A stretch of DNA of 64,000 nt, from contig SUZH01000003.1 in assembly GCA_015060045.1 (NCBI GenBank), positions 1 to 64,000 of the forward strand, written 5' to 3'. This document shows positions 36,515-44,759 of the stretch, in pieces; within the stretch, counting starts at the first letter, position 1, and each line of letters begins with the position of its first letter. The stretch comes from Rikenellaceae bacterium (GTDB lineage: Bacteria; Bacteroidota; Bacteroidia; Bacteroidales; Rikenellaceae). The notes beneath the pieces were generated by a model, which had not been told where the DNA came from, did not search any database, and worked only from the letters and a program-made list of their open reading frames with translations. The position numbers and the translations under genes were made by a program.

Positions 36515-37354
36515 TTACTCGGCATCAGCCTCCGTAGCGGCTACAACCTCTTTTACGGCCTCCTCCTCGGCATCAACCGTAGCCTTTACGGCCTTCTTGA
36601 TGCGGGGCTTAGCCTCCTTCTTGGGAGCAGCAGCCTCAGCCTCCTGAGCCTCCTTCTCCTTCTCCAGGCGACGCTCCTCCGAACCCTCGGCGATGGCAGC
36701 GCACATCACGTCAAGGATAACGGCAATCGACTTCGAAGCATCATCGTTTGCAGGGATCACGTAATCAATGTTGGTCGGATCACAACAAGTATCTACCATT
36801 GCAAATACGGGGATGTTGAGTCGCTTAGCCTCCTTCACGGCGTTAGCCTCCTTCTGTACGTCAACTACGAACAGAGCTGCCGGCAGACGGGTCAGGTCGG
36901 CGATCGAACCGAGGTTCTTCTCCAACTTGGCGCGCTGGCGCTCGATCTGGAGCTTCTCTCGCTTCGAGAAATTATCGAACGTGCCGTCGGTGGCCATCTT
37001 ATCGATGGTGGCCATCTTCTTCACGGCTTTACGTATGGTGGGGAAGTTCGTCAGCATACCGCCTGCCCAACGCTCAGTTACGTAAGGCATGCCTACTGCT
37101 GCCACCTTTTCGGCAACGATATCCTTTGCTTGTTTCTTGGTGGCTACGAACAGCACGCGGCGACCGCTCTTGGCGATCTGCTTGATGGCTGCAGCAGCCT
37201 CATCGAGCTTGAGCACGGTCTTGTGCAGGTCGATGATGTGGATGCCGTTCTTCTCCATGAAGATGTAGGGAGCCATTTTGGGGTTCCACTTACGCTTCAG
37301 GTGACCGAAGTGTGCACCGGCCTCCAGTAATGTATTAAAATCTGTACGTGACAT
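36515..37354 (-). CDS. rpsB: 30S ribosomal protein S2
   Basis: A 279-residue S2 protein with the signatures GAHFGHLKRKWNPKM and PVFAMVDTCCDPTNIDYVIPANDDA. The last ~55 residues are a lineage-specific Lys/Glu/Ala-rich extension (KEAKPRIKKAVKATVDAEEEA...), longer than in E. coli, as is common in Bacteroidetes. It is followed by tsf and preceded by a 198-base gap after rpsI. Confidence 0.98.
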   Translation of the reverse strand: MSRTDFNTLLEAGAHFGHLKRKWNPKMAPYIFMEKNGIHIIDLHKTVLKLDEAAAAIKQIAKSGRRVLFVATKKQAKDIVAEKVAAVGMPYVTERWAGGMLTNFPTIRKAVKKMATIDKMATDGTFDNFSKREKLQIERQRAKLEKNLGSIADLTRLPAALFVVDVQKEANAVKEAKRLNIPVFAMVDTCCDPTNIDYVIPANDDASKSIAVILDVMCAAIAEGSEERRLEKEKEAQEAEAAAPKKEAKPRIKKAVKATVDAEEEAVKEVVAATEADAE

Positions 37355-37552
37355 TTTAATTCAAATGGTTATAAATTTTAATTCTCTTTTCTTCAATCGA
37401 CAGAGTAGCGGCCTCTTCACGAGGTGAGTCTCCGACGATTTTCCGCGGACGAGCAACAACGGGGCAGTACGTATATAATATATAAGGTGTAATCCTCGTC
37501 GTTTGGGAACTCGTTCCGTGCTTTGCCGAAATTCGGTCCAGGGCGATAAATA
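37355..37552 (-). other. rpsI-rpsB intergenic leader region
   Basis: This gap is unusually long for the r-protein cluster. I see a small CCTC/GAGG hairpin near 37415 and an AT-rich TATATATTATATAC segment near 37472-37485, but no TAnnTTTG box and no reading frame. It may hold an rpsB leader structure for S2 autoregulation, which I cannot confirm by eye. Confidence 0.3.
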
Positions 37553-37939
37553 TTAACGCTTGCTGAACTGGAACTTGCGACGTGCTCCGGGCTGACCGGG
37601 CTTCTTACGCTCAACAACGCGCGAATCACGCGTCAGGAAACCAGCCTTCTTCAGTACCGGACGCATCTCAGCGTCGATCTCGCAGAGGGCGCGGGCAATA
37701 CCCAGACGGGCAGCCTCGGCCTGACCCTTGATACCACCACCAACGAGGTTGATCGTGATGTCGTAGTTCTCCAGCGTGTTGGTAGCCAGCAGGGGCTGCT
37801 TCACCTGGAAACGCAGGATGTCGAGCGAGAAGTACTCGGCCAATGCCTTGTGGTTGATTGTAATCTGACCATTACCCGGCTTCACGTATACGCGAGCCAC
37901 AGCTGCCTTACGGCGACCTACGGTGTTTACAACTTCCAT
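37553..37939 (-). CDS. rpsI: 30S ribosomal protein S9
   Basis: A 128-residue S9 protein of normal length, with NTVGRRKAAVARVYVKPGNG at the start, GGGIKGQAEAARLGIARAL in the middle and the basic C-terminal tail ending GARRKFQFSKR, which reaches the P-site tRNA. It lies 8 bases after rplM, the universal L13-S9 pair. Confidence 0.98.
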   Translation of the reverse strand: MEVVNTVGRRKAAVARVYVKPGNGQITINHKALAEYFSLDILRFQVKQPLLATNTLENYDITINLVGGGIKGQAEAARLGIARALCEIDAEMRPVLKKAGFLTRDSRVVERKKPGQPGARRKFQFSKR

Positions 37940-37947
37940 CTTCTTTC

Positions 37948-38403
37948 TTACTTAATCTCGTTTAACTTAATAGCCTTGGGGTTCTGTGCTGCGTGGGGAT
38001 GCTCCTCACCGGCATAAACCTTCAGGTTCTTGATAATGTGCTCGCCCAGACGCGTCTTGGGGAGCATACCCTTTACGGCCTTCTCAATTACGAAGGTCGG
38101 CTTCTTTGCGAGGTAATCGGCGGGGGTAGCGAAACGCTGACCACCGGGATAACCCGTGTGACGCACATAGACCTTATCGGTCATCTTCTTGCCCGTAAGC
38201 TTCACCTTGTCAGCGTTGATTACGATGACGTAGTCACCACAATCAGCGTGGGGAGTAAAGCAGGGCTTGTTCTTGCCTCGGAGGATCTTCGCGATCTGCG
38301 ATGCAAGACGTCCCAGTACCTCGTTCGTTGCATCGATAACGTACCACTCCTTGGTAACGCCCTCTGCAGTGGCCGAGATAGTCTTGTAGCTTAATGAATC
38401 CAC
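37948..38403 (-). CDS. rplM: 50S ribosomal protein L13
   Basis: A 151-residue L13 protein: WYVIDATNEVLGRLASQIAKILRGK near the start and AVKGMLPKTRLGEHIIKNLKVYAGEEHPH near the end are family signatures. It heads the rplM-rpsI(-rpsB-tsf) cluster and has a strong promoter about 60 bases upstream. Confidence 0.98.
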   Translation of the reverse strand: MDSLSYKTISATAEGVTKEWYVIDATNEVLGRLASQIAKILRGKNKPCFTPHADCGDYVIVINADKVKLTGKKMTDKVYVRHTGYPGGQRFATPADYLAKKPTFVIEKAVKGMLPKTRLGEHIIKNLKVYAGEEHPHAAQNPKAIKLNEIK

Positions 38404-38460
38404 TGTGTTTTACGTTTAATTTAACTTGTTGTAATCCTAATCCCGCACTTTGCGGGTGCG

Positions 38461-38491
38461 CAAAGGTACGAAAAAGTTTTGGATTTACAAA
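38461..38491 (-). promoter_or_regulatory. Promoter of the rplM-rpsI ribosomal operon
   Basis: TACCTTTG (38468 to 38461) is the -7 box and TTTG (38491 to 38488) the -33 element on the minus strand, 19 bases apart. It is one of the best promoter matches in the window. Confidence 0.8.
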
Positions 38492-38523
38492 ATAAATTAA
38501 GAATTAATCATTTTTACCGTTTG

Positions 38524-38680
38524 GGATGCTTTCAGCAGGGTGATATCCGTCGTCTTCGGCGCCATGTTCAGTTATTTCCTCACGCCTCGGACAGGGGCTT
38601 AGTCGCGAAGCTTCATTGCGAGATAGAAAGAAGCCGCTTTTGAGATTGGGCATCAACCCCACCGCCGGTTTTTGATTTTA
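38524..38680 (+). ncRNA. Candidate structured non-coding RNA (about 155 nt)
   Basis: No protein gene fits here. On the plus strand the stretch folds into a closed shape: GATGC (38525-38529) pairs with GCATC (38650-38654). Inside are an arm AGGGTGA (38537-38543)/TCACGCCT (38580-38587) and an arm GGCTT (38596-38600)/AAGCC (38631-38635), which encloses TCGC/GCGA (38603-38606, 38618-38621). A terminator-like AACC/GGTT hairpin and T-rich run follow at 38655-38680. A -7-like TACCGTTTG (one base too long) lies at 38515. It is divergent from rplM. It could be a 6S-like or other housekeeping RNA; the family is not identified. Confidence 0.4.
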
Positions 38681-38708
38681 GGTGAGAAGATTTCGCAATT
38701 TATGAAGT

Positions 38709-38752
38709 AAGCCCCGGATGGGTAGTACTGACGTACGTCCCATTCGGGGCTT
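38709..38752. terminator. Terminator after the methylmalonyl-CoA decarboxylase operon
   Basis: AAGCCCCGGATGGG pairs with CCCATTCGGGGCTT (one G-U), with a palindromic GTAC-containing loop. It lies 38 bases past the mmdB stop codon. Neither side has a long T-run. Confidence 0.7.
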
Positions 38753-38789
38753 GCGAGTAAAGTGCGGAAGATTCCGCAAAAATCGGAAA

Positions 38790-40010
38790 CTATCCGAGGA
38801 ACGACAGCAACAAACCTGCCGCCACAGCCGAACCAACCACACCGGCAACGTTCGGGCCCATGGCGTGCATCAAGAGGAAGTTCGAAGGATTCTCCTCCTG
38901 ACCCACCTTCTGCGACACACGGGCAGCCATCGGCACAGCCGACACACCGGCCGAACCAATCAGCGGGTTGATCTTGTTACCCTCCTTGAGGAAGCAGTTC
39001 ATCAGCTTAGCGAAGAGCACACCGCAAGCCGAAGCTACACCGAAGGCAACCACACCCATCACCATAATCTTGATGGTGGCGGGGCTAAGGAAGGTGTTGG
39101 CCGTAGCCGTAGCACCTACCGTAAGGCCCAGGAAGATTACCACGATATTCATCAGCTCGTTCTGCACGGTCTTCGACAGACGATCTACCACACCCGACTC
39201 CTTCATCAGGTTACCCAGCATGAGGCAACCAATCAGCGGAGCAGCATCGGGCAGCAGCAGCGAGATGATCGAAGCGATCACGATCGGGAAGAGGATACGC
39301 TCCTTCTTCGACACCTGACGCAGGGTGCTCATCTTGATCTGGCGCTCCTTCTTGGTGGTCAGCGCACGCATGATAGGAGGCTGAATCACCGGCACGAGGG
39401 CCATATACGAGTAGGCAGCCACAGCGATCGGGCCGAGCAACTCGGGAGCGAGCTTCGCCGTCAGGAAGATCGCCGTCGGGCCGTCGGCACCACCGATGAT
39501 ACCGATCGAACCGGCCTGCTCGGGCGTGAAGCCCATGGCGTAAGCGGCCAGGAACGTAGCGAAGATACCGATCTGGGCAGCAGCACCCAACAGGAAGCTC
39601 TTGGGGTTGGCGATCAGCGGGCCGAAGTCGGTCATAGCACCCACACCCACGAAGATCAAACAGGGATAGATACCGAGCTTAACACCCAGGTAGAGGTAGT
39701 CCAAAAGGCCGGGAGCGATCGGGCCGTCATGCGAAGTGAAGACATCCCAATGCACATGGCCACCGGCAAAGAGCTCCTCATGGAAGAGACCCGCACCGGG
39801 GAGGTTCGTCAGGAGCATACCGAAGGCGATGGTCATCATCAGCATCGGCTCATACTCCTTCTTAATGGCCAGGTAGAGCAGGAAGAAGGCGATCAGAATC
39901 ATCACCAGGTTACCCCAGCCCATCTCCGAGAAGAAGGCGGTGAAACCCATCGACGAAAGGAACTTCTCCAGGCTCTCCAGCGCGAAATTCGATTGCAGGA
40001 GATTCAACAT
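38790..40010 (-). CDS. mmdB: Na+-translocating decarboxylase beta subunit
   Basis: A 406-residue integral membrane protein of the OadB/GcdB/MmdB family. This subunit decarboxylates carboxybiotin and pumps Na+ out. The signature [24 protein letters not shown] is intact, as are [14 protein letters not shown] near the middle and the C-terminal [18 protein letters not shown]. It ends the mce-mmdA-mmdD-mmdC-mmdB operon and lies 3 bases after the biotin carrier gene. With a methylmalonyl-CoA carboxyltransferase in the operon, the substrate is most likely methylmalonyl-CoA. Confidence 0.95.
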   Translation of the reverse strand: MLNLLQSNFALESLEKFLSSMGFTAFFSEMGWGNLVMILIAFFLLYLAIKKEYEPMLMMTIAFGMLLTNLPGAGLFHEELFAGGHVHWDVFTSHDGPIAPGLLDYLYLGVKLGIYPCLIFVGVGAMTDFGPLIANPKSFLLGAAAQIGIFATFLAAYAMGFTPEQAGSIGIIGGADGPTAIFLTAKLAPELLGPIAVAAYSYMALVPVIQPPIMRALTTKKERQIKMSTLRQVSKKERILFPIVIASIISLLLPDAAPLIGCLMLGNLMKESGVVDRLSKTVQNELMNIVVIFLGLTVGATATANTFLSPATIKIMVMGVVAFGVASACGVLFAKLMNCFLKEGNKINPLIGSAGVSAVPMAARVSQKVGQEENPSNFLLMHAMGPNVAGVVGSAVAAGLLLSFLG

Positions 40011-40013
40011 AGC

Positions 40014-40475
40014 TTACTCGATCACGATTAAGTTGTCACCCTCCATCACCGTAGCACCCTGCTGAACGCAGATCTGCTTAACGACACCGGCGCGGTCCGA
40101 GTCAATGTTGTTCTCCATCTTCATAGCCTCCAGTACCAGCAGCGTCTGGCCTACGGCTACCGTGTCACCCACGGCTACCTTCACGGCCATCACCGTACCG
40201 GGCAGCGGGCACTTGATTGCGCCTGCAGCAGCGGCAGCGGGACGCTGTACGGGAGCCGACGGAGCGGCCGTCTGGGGCGTGATCTGGGCACTATTGGCCG
40301 TCTTGGGAGCGGCAGCCACCTGGGGCTTCACAGCCGGTGCAGCCTTACCACCCTCGATCTCTACCTCGTAGTGCGTACCGTTTACAGTCACACGAGCCAG
40401 CGTCGAAGCCTCATTCACTTCGTCGATCTGGACGTTGTAGGTATGACCGTTGATTTTCAATGTGTAGTCTTTCAT
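40014..40475 (-). CDS. mmdC: Biotin carrier subunit of the methylmalonyl-CoA decarboxylase
   Basis: A 153-residue protein with a short N-terminal domain, an Ala/Pro/Thr/Gln-rich flexible linker (about 44-85) and a C-terminal biotinyl domain. The biotin site is EAMKMEN with Lys119, 34 residues from the C-terminus as usual. It carries CO2 from the carboxyltransferase to the beta subunit. It lies between mmdD and mmdB with gaps of 8 and 3 bases. Confidence 0.95.
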   Translation of the reverse strand: MKDYTLKINGHTYNVQIDEVNEASTLARVTVNGTHYEVEIEGGKAAPAVKPQVAAAPKTANSAQITPQTAAPSAPVQRPAAAAAGAIKCPLPGTVMAVKVAVGDTVAVGQTLLVLEAMKMENNIDSDRAGVVKQICVQQGATVMEGDNLIVIE

Positions 40476-40483
40476 AGTTTTGC

Positions 40484-40840
40484 TTATTTTCTATCGGGTA
40501 ACTGGGTTAAGCCGTGAATCTTCGAGTTCCACGGCGAGTAGGCACGCTTCGCGCTCATGATCGTAAGCACCTCCGACTCACGGTCGTGCAGGGCGCTCTT
40601 GTAGAGCTTCAAAGCGGCGGTAATGGCGGCGATCTCCTCTTCATGGAGCTGTGCGTCCGAAACGGGCTTCGACTCCACGGCGGCCATCTTGCGCTTCGGC
40701 TGAGCGGTGAAGATCACACCGAAGAGCTTCATGACGAAGACCAGAAGAACCAGCACGGTGAATACCAGGCAAATGCTGATCACCGTACACCAGATCATCT
40801 CCGACCATCCCCAGCCTGTAACAGCTAACATATTCATCAT
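40484..40840 (-). CDS. mmdD: OadG-family delta subunit
   Basis: A 118-residue protein with one membrane helix (about residues 13-40, MIWCTVISICLVFTVLVLLVFVMKLFG) followed by a charged cytoplasmic tail. Its size, topology and place between the carboxyltransferase and the biotin carrier match the OadG/MmdD subunit, which holds the complex together and stimulates it. Sequence conservation in this family is low, so position supports the call as much as motifs do. Confidence 0.85.
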   Translation of the reverse strand: MMNMLAVTGWGWSEMIWCTVISICLVFTVLVLLVFVMKLFGVIFTAQPKRKMAAVESKPVSDAQLHEEEIAAITAALKLYKSALHDRESEVLTIMSAKRAYSPWNSKIHGLTQLPDRK

Positions 40841-40852
40841 AGCCTAACGGGA

Positions 40853-42418
40853 TTACAAAGGAATGTTCGAGTGTTTCTTCGCGGGGTTCTGCAGACGCTT
40901 CGTCGAGAGCGACTGGAGAGCGCGAATGATGCGGAAACGCGTATTGCGCGGCTCGATTACATCGTCGATGTAGCCATAGCGGGCAGCGTTGTAGGGGTTC
41001 GAGAACTTCTCGTTGTACTCAGCCTCCTTCTCGGCGATGAACTTAGCCTTCTCCTCGGGCTTGTCGGCCAGCTCCTTGAGCTCCTTGCCATACAATACCT
41101 CGACAGCACCGCTGGCACCCATTACGGCGATCTCGGCCGACGGCCAAGCGTAGTTGATATCACCGCGGATGTGCTTCGACGACATCACGATATAGGCACC
41201 ACCATAAGCCTTACGCAGCGTCACGGTCACCTTGGGCACCGTAGCCTCGCAGTAGGCGAAGAGGAGCTTTGCACCGTGCGTAATCACACCACCATACTCC
41301 TGGGTCGTACCCGGCAGGAAGCCCGGCACGTCAACGAGCGTCACGAGCGGAATGTTGAATGCATCGCAGAAACGCACGAAGCGGGCAGCCTTGCGCGAAG
41401 CGTTGATGTCGAGCACACCGGCCATGAACTTGGGCTGGTTGGCGATGATACCTACGGCCTGACCATTGAAGCGAGCGAAGCAGGTGATGATATTCTTGGC
41501 ATAGCCTGCAGCCTGCTCCAGGTACTCACCGTTATCGACGATGGCCTTGATCACCTCGGTCATGTCGTAGGGCTTGTTGATGTTATCGGGAATGATCTCG
41601 TTGAGCGAGTCCTCCAGACGGGTCGGCAGGTCGGTGCATACGGCCAGCGGCGTATCCTCCATGTTGTTCTGCGGCATGTACGAGAGCAGATCCTTGATGA
41701 TCTTGATACCCTCCTCCTCGGTGTCAACAGCGAACTGGGCAACACCCGAGCGCGTCGTGTGCATCGTAGCACCACCCAGCTGCTCCTGCGTTACATCCTC
41801 ACCCGTCACGGTCTTAACAACCTTCGGACCCGTGAGGAACATGTTCGACGTCTCCTTCTTCATGATGATGAAGTCGGTCAGTGCGGGCGAGTAAACGGCA
41901 CCACCGGCGCAAGGACCAAAGATGGCCGAAATCTGGGGAATCACACCCGAAGCCATCACGTTGCGCTGGAAGATGTTGGCGTAACCGGCCAGGGCGTTCA
42001 CACCCTCCTGGATACGGGCACCACCCGAGTCATTCAGACCAATGCAGGGGGCACCGTTGCGCATGGCCATATCCATAATCTTGCAGATCTTGTCGGCCAT
42101 CGAGAGCGACAGCGAACCTGCCGTTACGGTAAAGTCCTGTGCAAATACATAAACCAGGCGACCGGCGATCGTACCGTAACCGGTTACCACACCGTCACCA
42201 AACGTATGGCTCTTGTCCATACCGAAGTCGTAACAGCGATGCGTTACGAACATGTCGAACTCCTCGAACGAGCCCTCGTCCAGGAGCATCTCGATACGCT
42301 CACGAGCCGTGTACTTGCCTTTGGCATGCTGCGCCTCGATGCGCTTCTGACCGCCACCCATGCGAGCCGTCTCGCGGTTTTCGATCAGTTTGTTGATTTT
42401 AGCTTGAATTTCGCTCAT
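40853..42418 (-). CDS. mmdA: Methylmalonyl-CoA decarboxylase alpha subunit (carboxyltransferase)
   Basis: A 521-residue acyl-CoA carboxyltransferase. The two crotonase-like halves are visible, with [14 protein letters not shown] and [19 protein letters not shown] in the first, and [26 protein letters not shown] and [13 protein letters not shown] in the second. It transfers the carboxyl group of (S)-methylmalonyl-CoA to biotin. The in-operon epimerase supports methylmalonyl-CoA as substrate. The gene starts 33 bases after mce. Confidence 0.95.
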   Translation of the reverse strand: MSEIQAKINKLIENRETARMGGGQKRIEAQHAKGKYTARERIEMLLDEGSFEEFDMFVTHRCYDFGMDKSHTFGDGVVTGYGTIAGRLVYVFAQDFTVTAGSLSLSMADKICKIMDMAMRNGAPCIGLNDSGGARIQEGVNALAGYANIFQRNVMASGVIPQISAIFGPCAGGAVYSPALTDFIIMKKETSNMFLTGPKVVKTVTGEDVTQEQLGGATMHTTRSGVAQFAVDTEEEGIKIIKDLLSYMPQNNMEDTPLAVCTDLPTRLEDSLNEIIPDNINKPYDMTEVIKAIVDNGEYLEQAAGYAKNIITCFARFNGQAVGIIANQPKFMAGVLDINASRKAARFVRFCDAFNIPLVTLVDVPGFLPGTTQEYGGVITHGAKLLFAYCEATVPKVTVTLRKAYGGAYIVMSSKHIRGDINYAWPSAEIAVMGASGAVEVLYGKELKELADKPEEKAKFIAEKEAEYNEKFSNPYNAARYGYIDDVIEPRNTRFRIIRALQSLSTKRLQNPAKKHSNIPL

Positions 42419-42451
42419 TGCTAAATGTGTTGTTATTGAATTTTGTTGGGT

Positions 42452-42862
42452 TTATTTGTTCTTATTCTCGCACAGCTCGGTGAGGATGCCCTGCGTCGAT
42501 TTCGGGTGCAGGAAGGCGATCGTCAGACCCTCGGCGCCCTTGCGCGGAGTCTTGTCGATGAGGCGAATACCCTTCTCCTCGGCATCAGCCAGCTGCGCCT
42601 CGATATCCTCGCAAGCGAGAGCCATGTGGTGGATACCTACGCCCTTGTTCTCGATGTACTTGGCGATGGTCGAATCCTCCGAAGTGGGCTCCAGCAGCTC
42701 GATCTTCGTCTGGCCGAGCTGGAAGAAGGCCGTCTTTACCTTCTGGTCAGCGACCTCCTCAATGGCGTAACACTTCAGACCCAATACATTCTCCCAGTAG
42801 GGAATTGCCTCCTCAAGGCTCTTGACTGCAACGCCAAGGTGCTCAATGTGAGATACTTTCAT
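42452..42862 (-). CDS. mce: Methylmalonyl-CoA epimerase
   Basis: A 136-residue vicinal-oxygen-chelate fold protein that converts the R to the S form of methylmalonyl-CoA. Metal ligands are in IEHLGVAV (His), ELLEPTSEDS (Glu), GIHHMALAC (His) and a final Glu near ILTELCE. It is the first gene of the operon and supplies the decarboxylase in the succinate-to-propionate route. Confidence 0.95.
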   Translation of the reverse strand: MKVSHIEHLGVAVKSLEEAIPYWENVLGLKCYAIEEVADQKVKTAFFQLGQTKIELLEPTSEDSTIAKYIENKGVGIHHMALACEDIEAQLADAEEKGIRLIDKTPRKGAEGLTIAFLHPKSTQGILTELCENKNK

Positions 42863-42929
42863 AATGAAAATAGTTTTAGATGATTAATATTTTGTGAATG
42901 TTGTTCGTCCAAATCCGTTTTTGGGCACA

Positions 42930-42960
42930 CAAAGGTACAAAATTAAGCGCAAAGCACCAA
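42930..42960 (-). promoter_or_regulatory. Promoter of the mce-mmd operon
   Basis: TACCTTTG (42937 to 42930) is the -7 box and TTG (42960 to 42958) the -33 element, 20 bases apart on the minus strand. Confidence 0.7.
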
Positions 42961-43276
42961 GAGAAAACGAGAAAGTTTTTCTTTAGAAAAAGCGCCCCGC
43001 AACACGGGAGCCGGTCAAGGCGCAAAACGGGATAATCATGCGTCTTTTCAGCGGCTTGGCAACAATCCATTTGCAAACTCGAAACTTACCTAAATTCTCC
43101 TCAGAAAACGACTTCCGGTCGGGGTAAAAAAATAGGAATCATGGGAATATCGCAAACCATGAAAAAGACACCATTAAGACGATATAATAAATATATTCAT
43201 TATCATTATTCCCAAAGTTTTACATCATGCTATATCAACTAAATTCTATGCGTATATAAAATAGTATTCGTCGCGC
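42961..43276. other. Unassigned AT-rich intergenic stretch with hairpins
   Basis: Beyond the mce promoter there are about 315 bases without a recognised gene. They hold a TTTTTC/GAAAAA hairpin (about 42976-42990), a two-level GC-rich hairpin at 42992-43023 (GCGCC/GGCGC enclosing CCCG/CGGG), and a doubtful 33-codon reading frame at 43141-43242. The second half is strikingly AT-rich. Confidence 0.4.
43141..43242 (+). CDS. Doubtful 33-codon small ORF
   Basis: ATG at 43141 with AGGA-like sequence 5 bases upstream opens a frame of 33 codons; a second in-frame ATG is at 43159. The product would be basic and Tyr/His-rich (KKTPLRRYNKYIHYHYS). Codons are far more AT-rich than in neighbouring genes and there is no TAnnTTTG box. 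It could be noise in AT-rich DNA; no family is recognised. Confidence 0.12.
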   Translation: MGISQTMKKTPLRRYNKYIHYHYSQSFTSCYIN

Positions 43277-43314
43277 AAAAAAAAACTGCGGAACGATGCT
43301 TCCACCGTCCCGCA
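43277..43314 (-). terminator. Terminator of the reductase/polyferredoxin operon
   Basis: On the minus strand TGCGGGACGGTGG pairs imperfectly with CATCGTTCCGCA and is followed by a run of nine T. Confidence 0.8.
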
Positions 43315-43357
43315 ATCTATGCTAAAATTATAAGGGCCTATATTGGATTATTCAAGA

Positions 43358-44746
43358 CTACTCCGCCAACTCCTTTCCCTGCTTCAGCGCCTCGACATAT
43401 GCGTCGATTTTCTGCAACTGACGCGGAATATTGATACGCTGCGGGCAGTGCTCAAGACACTCCTCGCACCCGATGCAGTGCGCCGCCTGGCGCAGTTTGG
43501 GCACCGAACGGTTGTAGCCTACCAAGAACGCGCGCCTTGCCTTGCGGTAGTTCTCATCACCCGACGAGGTGGAGACGTTACCCTCGTTGATACATTTATT
43601 ATAATGCTTGAAGATACCCGGAATATCAATACCGTAGGGGCACGGCATACAATATTGACAATCGGTGCAGTTGACCATCGGATACTTCAGATAACGCTGG
43701 GCCGTATCCTCCAACAGAGCCAACTCCTCCTCCGTACAGGGTTCGAGAGGCGAATAGGTACGCAAATTCTCCTCCAAGTGGTGCTGGAAGGTCATACCGC
43801 TCAGAACCGTAAGAATATGCTCAGGCGTACCCGCAAAGCGGAAGGCCCACGAGGCGGTCGATGACTCGGGACGCAACTGACGCAGACGCTCCGTAAGATG
43901 GTCATTGAGCGAAGCCAGACGACCGCCCAACAGCGGCTCCATAATCACCGACGGAATATTACGCTTCGCCAATTCGTCGTAGAGGTAGTCGGCATTGACA
44001 TTGCGGCTGCCGGCATGACGCCAATCGACGTAATTGAGCTGAATCTGGACGAAATCCCACTTATACTGATCGTGCAACGAGAGGGCATAATCGAAGGTCT
44101 TGACATCGCCGTGGAACGAAAAACCGAGGTTGCGAATACGCCCTGCCTCGCGCTCCTTGAGCAGGAAATCCATCACGCCGTTGTCAATAAAACGCTCTTT
44201 GAAGGTCTCGATTCCCTTGCCGCCACCGATCGAATGGAGGAGGTAGTAGTCAATCACCTCAACCTGCAACTCCTTGAACGAGTTGCGATACATCGCCTCG
44301 GCTGCCGCAAACGAGAAGTCGCGCATGTTCGAGAGTTTCGTGGCGATGAACCACTTCTCACGCGGATGTCGCTTCAGCGCAATGCCCGTCACACGCTCCG
44401 AGAGGCCACGTCCATAAACGGGTGCCGTATCGAAATAATTAACGCCATGCTCGATGGCATAATCCACCAGGGCATTCGTAGCCTCCTGGTCGATCGGCGA
44501 GTTGCGATCCTTCGCATCCTCCAAAGGCCAACGCATACAACCGTAGCCCAAGAGCGAGACACGATCGCCCGTCGTGGGGGTTGTACGGTAGGTCATCTGC
44601 GAGGCATCCGGTTCGGCCGAAGCCTCCGTCGTACCCGCTTGTTTGTTTTTCGGCGCACAGCCCGTCAAGGCTGCCGTCGTTACAGCCGCTCCCAGCCCTA
44701 AACGCTTGAGAAATTCGCGGCGCGAAATCAGGTTGTCGTTTTTCAT
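43358..44746 (-). CDS. Tat-exported aldo/keto reductase with two ferredoxin clusters
   Basis: A 462-residue protein. It begins with a twin-arginine signal, SRREFLKRLG (Arg9-Arg10), a hydrophobic stretch and the lipobox LTGC (27-30), so it is probably a Tat-exported lipoprotein. The aldo/keto reductase barrel has the tetrad Asp and Tyr in FDTAPVYG, Lys in ATKLS and His in YYLLHS. The C-terminal part carries ferredoxin-like clusters, CTDCQYCMPC and CIGCEECLEHC. I chose the ATG at 44746; upstream codons in frame overlap the polyferredoxin gene and lack family character. It lies 13 bases after that gene, a likely electron partner. Confidence 0.88.
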   Translation of the reverse strand: MKNDNLISRREFLKRLGLGAAVTTAALTGCAPKNKQAGTTEASAEPDASQMTYRTTPTTGDRVSLLGYGCMRWPLEDAKDRNSPIDQEATNALVDYAIEHGVNYFDTAPVYGRGLSERVTGIALKRHPREKWFIATKLSNMRDFSFAAAEAMYRNSFKELQVEVIDYYLLHSIGGGKGIETFKERFIDNGVMDFLLKEREAGRIRNLGFSFHGDVKTFDYALSLHDQYKWDFVQIQLNYVDWRHAGSRNVNADYLYDELAKRNIPSVIMEPLLGGRLASLNDHLTERLRQLRPESSTASWAFRFAGTPEHILTVLSGMTFQHHLEENLRTYSPLEPCTEEELALLEDTAQRYLKYPMVNCTDCQYCMPCPYGIDIPGIFKHYNKCINEGNVSTSSGDENYRKARRAFLVGYNRSVPKLRQAAHCIGCEECLEHCPQRINIPRQLQKIDAYVEALKQGKELAE

Positions 44747-44759
44747 GGTCAGGGAAGGG

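Noticed and set aside
42876..43076. 66-codon minus-strand frame upstream of mce
   Set aside because: It runs through the mce promoter and a hairpin and has no family features.
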